From assembly GCA_023853785.1 (NCBI GenBank), contig JAJIRX010000067.1, positions 1 through 64,000 on the forward strand: a DNA stretch of 64,000 bases, written 5' to 3'. Below the pieces are notes generated by a model. The model saw only the letters and a program-made list of their open reading frames with translations, ran no database searches and was not told the DNA's origin. Below, in pieces: positions 58,215 to 64,000 of the stretch (positions within the stretch are counted from its first letter, which is position 1; each line of letters starts with the position of its first letter). This DNA comes from Psilocybe azurescens. Lineage: Eukaryota > Basidiomycota > Agaricomycetes > Agaricales > Agrocybaceae. A program made the translations under genes and the position numbers.

Positions 58215-60198
58215 TCATTGAGTCGGTTCAGGGGCCGTTAGGTTGCTGGCTTCAATAAATTGTCGGTGGACAATTTCGCGAAATTGCTTCGGAACCTTCT
58301 CTCCTTCATGTTCATTTCTGAAGTGCCCCTGTAGCTGGTTCTCGCGGGTCATCCTAACGTCGCACATGGTGCAATAAAGCCAGACGTTAGTGTGAAATTC
58401 GTTCAGATGTCTGACCCTCGCCCCTCTAGCAATCATAGTGTCGCACCCGCTTGCCTCGCACTTCATCTGCGGTTGGCCCTTGCAGTTGTTTACGACTAGT
58501 CCGTGGCCAGGGTTCACGATCAAATTGGGGCTATTTTTCAAGTGACTTTGTAGGTTTTTGCTGCCTCGCCATGTCGTATTACACCCTGCGACGGGACATG
58601 GTAAGAAGGGAAGGTCGGCTTCCTGAACTGTTACACGGTCAGAGCTCTCGTAAATTTGAGGGTCTTCTGCTTTATAAGTCTCCACCAGATATCGCGCCCC
58701 CAACCGCGTCGAGTTCGTCGCACACTCATGCCTCTTCCAAGCATAAGCCTCTGCCAGCCAGGACGCACGAGTGAGCTTACGGCTGTCTACGGACTTCATA
58801 TTTTTCTGGTCGAGCTGGGTGTCGAGATTTCCCTCTTTTTGATTGCCCTGATACGTTTCTTCTTGCTGACACGGCGCTTTCTCCCCCGACCTGCGGTGAC
58901 TCCGGGAACTTCAAAGATAAACTCGACGGGCGCTTCTTCATCCATAATAGGCTTTTTATCTTTTTGATGGCTTTTCAGCTTCTGTTCGGGCACTGGGAGT
59001 GAATGTTCCACACAGGAGTCGTTGTACTGAAACAATTCTTGCCCTGAGAAATCAAAATCAAAATCCTCCGGTTTCTCTATATGTAGAGCGGGATCGATAT
59101 GATCATTGCAAAATGACTGTCCCGCGTTCTGTATCTGTGGGTAGTGGAAATTCTCGGTCTCATTATACTGAATCGAATGGGGATATAGATGCTGAGGATG
59201 AGATGTGTTAAAGGACGCATAGTCATCTTGCTGCTGAGCTGGTTGGTTCGACTTTGTTGCATCCCAGCCCTCGAAAGAGGTATCAATGTAATTAGGCTGA
59301 GCTGGCGTTCTAGCTCCCAAGTATATCGGCTCCTCCTCAAGATAATCTCCTAGCCCTGAGCTCGGGTATCTATTCTGACTGTCACCTAGCTCATTCTGGA
59401 AATAGCCCGAATATGTATCGGTCTCATAACCCTGGAAGTCAAATGGCGTCTGAGGCGCAAAATTGAAGGTGTCTGCCGCTTGACCTAAGGACTGATAGCT
59501 TGATGCAATCTGATTAGCGAGGCTCTCCATGGGATTAAATAACAGCTCAGACGGTTCCATATACGTTGTTGAGCTGGGTGATCACATATCAGATGCTGAC
59601 TTGTAAATAAAGAGTACCGATGCTAACCTAGATTGGAAGTCTTCCCCTAGAGTAGTGGCATGACCATTGGAGGATTTATTTTCTGTCTTTTCATAAATGT
59701 CGTATTCCTGTGTGCCAGACGCAGAAATTGAAGGTAGACGGCTCAGTGGCGTTTTTGTGCTTGGACCTGTCTTTGGTCCAAGATGATATAAGCTGGATTT
59801 CCGAATTCGACGGGTGGCTGAACCGCTATAAAGGCCTAAGTCTAAGTCTTTCGCCAAGGTCACGGCATCCGATGCGAGTGATGTTGTTTTCTGGGGTCGA
59901 AGGTATGGATGTACCCTTGTCCTAGAAAATATAGCAGACGATGAAATGGGCACTGAACTATTTGAACAAGCTCGTATAGGTTGAAAAGTGAAGTCATTCA
60001 AGGTGGGTGCTCTGGTATTGCGATGTCAGGCAAGTTCTCTATTCAGATTCCAATAGCTACTCACGTATTTTGTGGAAGAAATGATTGCTGAGTGAGTGGA
60101 TAGTTGTTGGCGTTAAAATGGATGAGTTCCTAGTCAAAATCGTAGGATATGTGAGCTTAGTGATACGTTAAAGGGTGAGATGAATTGGCACATACCAT
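58215..60198 (-). CDS. C2H2-type zinc-finger protein, five exon pieces, one A-run frameshift
   Basis: Exons read on the minus strand: ATG alone (60198-60196), 60129-60065 (ELIHFNANNYPLTQQSFLPQ), 60011 to ~59632 (APTLNDFTFQPIRACSNS...), then 59573 to 58215. The N-terminal ~370 residues are acidic and Gln/Ser/Pro-rich, followed by a basic stretch GRGRKRRVSKKKRIRAIKKR that could be a nuclear signal. The C-terminal part has zinc-finger-like sets LPCPVAGCNTTWRGSKNLQS(H), CEASGCDTMIARGARVRHLN(EFH) and LYCTMCDVRMTRENQLQGHF, ending NLTAPEPTQ. The frame breaks at the A5 run 58801-58805; a sixth A joins STRK to NMKSVDSRKL. Same design as the gene at 53313; role unknown. Confidence 0.72.
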
Positions 60199-61663
60199 GG
60201 TTTGAAATGTTAAATTAGGGCTGATTTAATCGTCAGTAAAATTTTCCGTCCGTGTGGTGTTTTTCAATCAAGTCTGGAAAAATAGGAGGTATGTTTCGAG
60301 ATAATCAAACAAAGATGAAAATAGGGTGTGTTAGTTTATAGAGAAAGCGATGAAGAGTGTGCGTATAGCTTCGAAAATTTGACGTGAATATCGAGATTGG
60401 ATGTTGGGAATGTACCTGAACCTCCGTGCCAGCGCCCTGACGTCTCTTAAAACCTTACAGACGCGTCGCTAACCGCCGTGTATATCGTCTCGTTGGGAAG
60501 TAGGACAATGAGGTATCTATATAGCAGAACAATTGAAATTCGATCGGATCCTACTAATGAAAACATTGAGATGGACTATTGTCTGGAAGTCGACAACCAA
60601 ACAGTGGCCACTCAGAGGGAAGATACGGTTCTCGACACGAGCGAGCTTGTCACTTGTTGAACTAGATCCATAGCTCGACATTCCACTGGCGGACAAACAG
60701 ATAAAACCATCCCCTGACTCGCAGACAAATGTAGGCTTGGTAGGATCCATAATAAGCCATGTAATGGTAATCCACAACTTATGAGTCGACCCTTACTCGC
60801 GAACAATTCAATTCCATGTTTTTAGGTGACCATTGTCGTTTAGTCAATTCCGTTATCTAGACAACCGATCGGAAAGGTGTTTGGACCATTTGGTCACCGA
60901 CAGAGTGTTGAAAGGGGAATCCGGAGGACGAATTTCAATGTCGTATACTCAGTCCGGGGAAGGTCCAACCTTCTCTTCGCTTAGATACCGCGAGAAAGCA
61001 GTGCCTATAAATGATCCCACTTAAAAGGTGACAACTTGGCAGGCTTCATTGCACGGACCTTCAAGGGGCTCATGCCTCACGACTGAAGCTTACTGTAATA
61101 ATTATACATTGTTTTCCAACTCTGATCTGACAACAGCGAATATGTATTGTATTAATGAAGATATACATATTTGAAGTCATGCTGTCTCCATTAGTTTCAA
61201 TGACTAAAGACTTTCAGGAATTAACAGATACGTTGATCCACAGATTATTGACTCCTTCGAAGTCGCCTAAACTGCGACCAACGATCAGATGTCTGACGTT
61301 TACGCCCTTATTTCTTATGTGATAATCAATTGCTTTCTGAAGCCAAATCCTGAGACCATCTCCTGGAAGGGCATAGCACATCACAAATACATCAAAAACT
61401 TGACCATTTACGCTCTGAAAAGAGTGTGATAGACAAGGAAAATTAGAAGTAGACAATAAAGCGACGGGATATTAGAAAGGGAGAAAGAGAAATGGCAAGA
61501 CAACAAATAAAGCGAGCTTGGGCCTGGGCAGTGAGAAGCGGCACCATACGCTTCAAAATGAAGCGACGAAAGTCGCTGTAAATTATGCTCAATGCCTAAA
61601 TTCAACACATAATTAGCGAGTTCTTCTCATACTGTCATAGTCCGCACACCAGTTTTAGCTGAG
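60199..61663. other. Intergenic stretch, no gene supported
   Basis: It holds the upstream region of the C2H2-type gene and the 3' flank of the SET gene. An 80-codon minus frame (61214-61456, with RHLIVGRSLGDFEGVNN) has no recognised family. Confidence 0.45.
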
Positions 61664-63032
61664 CTAGGTTCGGTATTGACCTTCATATTCGTAATGACGG
61701 GTATGGTCCCTTGCTATACAATCGGGGTCCCATGTCTTCTGTTTTTGAACCACGGAATGGCTAAGTCCTTTACATGCACAATAGTCCACACATATCTCGG
61801 ACACGCATTTAAAACAAGTCGGGCTTCTGGACATGTGTTCGTCTCCTGACTGTATTTTGGCCACAGTAATTTCCTTCCCCGCTTTGATAGGCTTCAGGGC
61901 ACGAACACTAAGAGAAAAGGAATTATAATCCCAGCCCCAGGTAGCATTGGGGCTACAGCTGGAGAAATACACGACAAATTCAGAGATAAACGAAGGAGAG
62001 ATGACAGTGTGTGGCATACCTGTGATTAATTCTGCTCGATAGCAAGAACAAGCCTCGATGCTTGGGAGCCTCACCGGATCCTTCCGATCTACAGAGTGGA
62101 AGGCGGATTGCAAGTGAGTTACGTCGTAGTACCAGCTCATACCATGTCATGTCCTCCGTTTCATGGGATTCCGTAGGAAGCAAAGAGAAGAGTTCATCGA
62201 GCAACTCTGGATTTATTCCGTTGAAGAGTTCTGCAAGGTGTTCTTCATGCGGACCGCCGAAAACAGTATATGGAGCTATCACGCAAGGCCGCTCGACAAG
62301 GATGAGCTGCTCGGATAAGATGTCCTGCTGGGCGAACATTCCCGAGAGTGAAACACGGTCTTGGATGGATGTCGGACTCGACGTAGAGGTTGGATTTCCT
62401 ATGAGGAAAAGATTAGGGAGAAATGGTGGCATTGTAGAGATACGCATAAACGATGGAAGCATAGCCGATATGTTTGCTTCGAGTATGGCACGACATTCGA
62501 ATATAGTGCCATCAGGTACAAGAAATTGGAGGGTGCGAGGACCGTGAATGTACTGAGAGTTCTGTGTGCACCCTTCAATATCCATACGACCTGCTGGAGG
62601 GCTGACGGTATCCGTATATGGAGCTTCCTCTATGGGTACAGGGAAGTTACTGGAATGAGACGCACAGGAGTGGCACTCTATGTCTGACAGGGTAGAAGAA
62701 GAAGTGTTGATATAGGTAGGAGCGTCGGAGGTGAACGAAGTGGAGTCGCCATATTCTGGTCCAGGGTTAATCACAAAGGTGATGGCATGGAAGGCGACCC
62801 TCTTAGTGCGCTCGCAGTGCATTTCAGACTGAAAATGTATGGCATGGTCCACAACGTTATCGTCGTTTGGGAGTTCGCAATACGTGGCATCACTTGGGCT
62901 TGTGCCAAGGAGCGTTATATCTTCGCTGGTGGCAGGCGAAGACAAATGTGCGGACAGTCTTCGGCGCTTATTTTCGGACCTAGGGAAGGTATCATAATGA
63001 ACATTTAAACTTTGAAATGCATGAGGAGACAT
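61664..63032 (-). CDS. SET-domain protein (fungal SMYD-like, lysine methyltransferase fold)
   Basis: Start MSPHAFQSLNVHYDTFPRSE at 63032 (an in-frame TTG at 63077 is less likely). The N-terminal ~190 residues are Ser/Thr-rich, with a basic patch NKRRRL. The SET domain begins GNPTSTSSPTS..VSLSGMF and LVERPCVIAPYTVFG, then LFLLSSRINHSCSPNATWGW (joined over the intron at about 62031-61970), with the canonical NHSCxPN cofactor motif, and LKPIKAGKEITVAKIQSG. In most relatives the residue after ITVA is the catalytic Tyr; here it is Lys, so activity is doubtful unless the exon end is misjudged. A Cys-rich tail (CFKCVSEICVDYCACK) resembles a post-SET zinc site. It ends YEGQYRT. Target protein unknown. 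Confidence 0.78.
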
Positions 63033-64000
63033 TAGGCGTGGGTTTGAAGAAGAAGGATAGAATGGTAGGAAATTCAAACTCTAGTTGGCTTTTAAATGCG
63101 GGATGTTGTGACGATCATAGGCTGAGATGCCACAAGAAACTTATTAGGCAGCCATAAAGGTCATAATTCAAGTAATAGGATGGCCATGTCGGCGGTCGAA
63201 TGCAAGAGCGTGTTGAGCACGAGTAGCGGACGCGGATTCATATTGGAAATTGGATGGCAACGAAGATACCTGTCGCGGAATGCAGTTTGTTATATCGACA
63301 CCGTATGATCAGTGAAATGGCTCGTGCAAGTGCACAAGCATACGAGTACTGAGAAACAGGAAAGGTGCAAAGACTATCCGTAGCTAGGACGTCTTCATTT
63401 GTCCACAATCAAGAGCGTGTCTACTCCGCCAATTAGTTGGGTTGTGACTGAAATAGAGAAACGTACTGGACCAGCATACAGGTAGTCTTCCGTCAAGGAT
63501 CCACTGTGATGTGATGAGCCTCCATGGGCTTCGAACGACTCAGACAATCCTTATTAAGCTTTATCGGTCCAAAGTGTATGAGAAATGGGACATTTATCAA
63601 TTATGAGGTGGTTTCTGGTCTGGACAGCTTTGCATTGTGAAATGAAAGGCATATTGAACTCACAATGCTTGGCTTCTGAAAATATTTTATCGACAATGGT
63701 TAGAAATCGTCGGCATTACTTGCATAATCAAAGTTTTATGCAGCGTACATTGCCGAGCGTACATAGGAAGCCGTAACGGCAGAGTCGAGATTTGTCACTG
63801 TGAGCGAAAACCACTGATACTTACTCTGTTAGTAGCCGGTACCACCGGGTACTATAACCGACTGAAGATGAAATGCGTAGGGATTTGGGAAGGACTTGGG
63901 AAGGACGTAATAATCTCTTGGAGAAAATACTTCAAAGATAAACGCCATGGAGTTCTATCTATTCAACTCATTATTATGTACCCGCTGACTCATTTTTGTA
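63033..64000. other. Window end, no gene supported
   Basis: Upstream flank of the SET gene. Small frames only, nothing recognised. Confidence 0.5.

Overview
The window looks like nuclear DNA of a mushroom-forming basidiomycete (Agaricomycete). Genes are densely split by short GT-AG introns of about 50-65 bases. The single-copy genes are eukaryotic: TOR kinase, OMA1, an adrenodoxin-reductase homologue and the SDH membrane anchor. The repeats belong to groups typical of these fungi: KDZ-associated elements, a chromodomain Ty3/gypsy element, and CACTA-, hAT- and MULE-like MITEs.

Layout. (1) 25-8789 is one large plus-strand TOR kinase gene. (2) About 9.1-34.5 kb is a nested transposon graveyard. 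Three related ~2-kb elements (A 9163-12087, C 12642-17740, B 23968-25914) share terminal inverted repeats, subterminal GGAGTCCA-type repeats and a plus-strand core almost without T. A fourth element with similar ends (D 13367-16294) lies inside C and carries a decayed KDZ-associated (CxC-type) ORF. Other insertions sit inside these: a MULE-like element in A, a hAT MITE in D, and an 807-bp CACTA-like palindrome plus element B inside one gypsy pol gene. A decayed basidiomycete repeat-family gene (17994-20984) carries a possible DDE/CxxH transposase signature. (3) 34.9-40.3 kb holds a dynamin-family GTPase, a tandem exon/intron-like array and a broken carbohydrate-binding-like gene. (4) Two intron-containing tRNA-Thr(UGU) genes follow at about 41 kb. 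(5) 42.3-63 kb is ordinary gene space: a secreted SMP-30/gluconolactonase-like protein, a HET-domain protein, OMA1, an adrenodoxin reductase homologue flanked by an inverted partial duplication of a C2H2-type gene, SDH4, a second C2H2-type gene and a SET-domain protein.

How the genes relate. Three nuclear genes serve mitochondria (OMA1 protease, ferredoxin/adrenodoxin reductase, SDH anchor), but they are not arranged as a pathway. TOR and dynamin are housekeeping functions. HET and the C2H2 proteins are members of expanded fungal families.

Caution on quality. At least eleven apparent frameshifts, in host genes and transposons alike, are each repaired by adding one base to a short homopolymer. 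This points to systematic homopolymer under-calling in the assembly rather than pseudogenes. Exon borders given here were worked out by eye.
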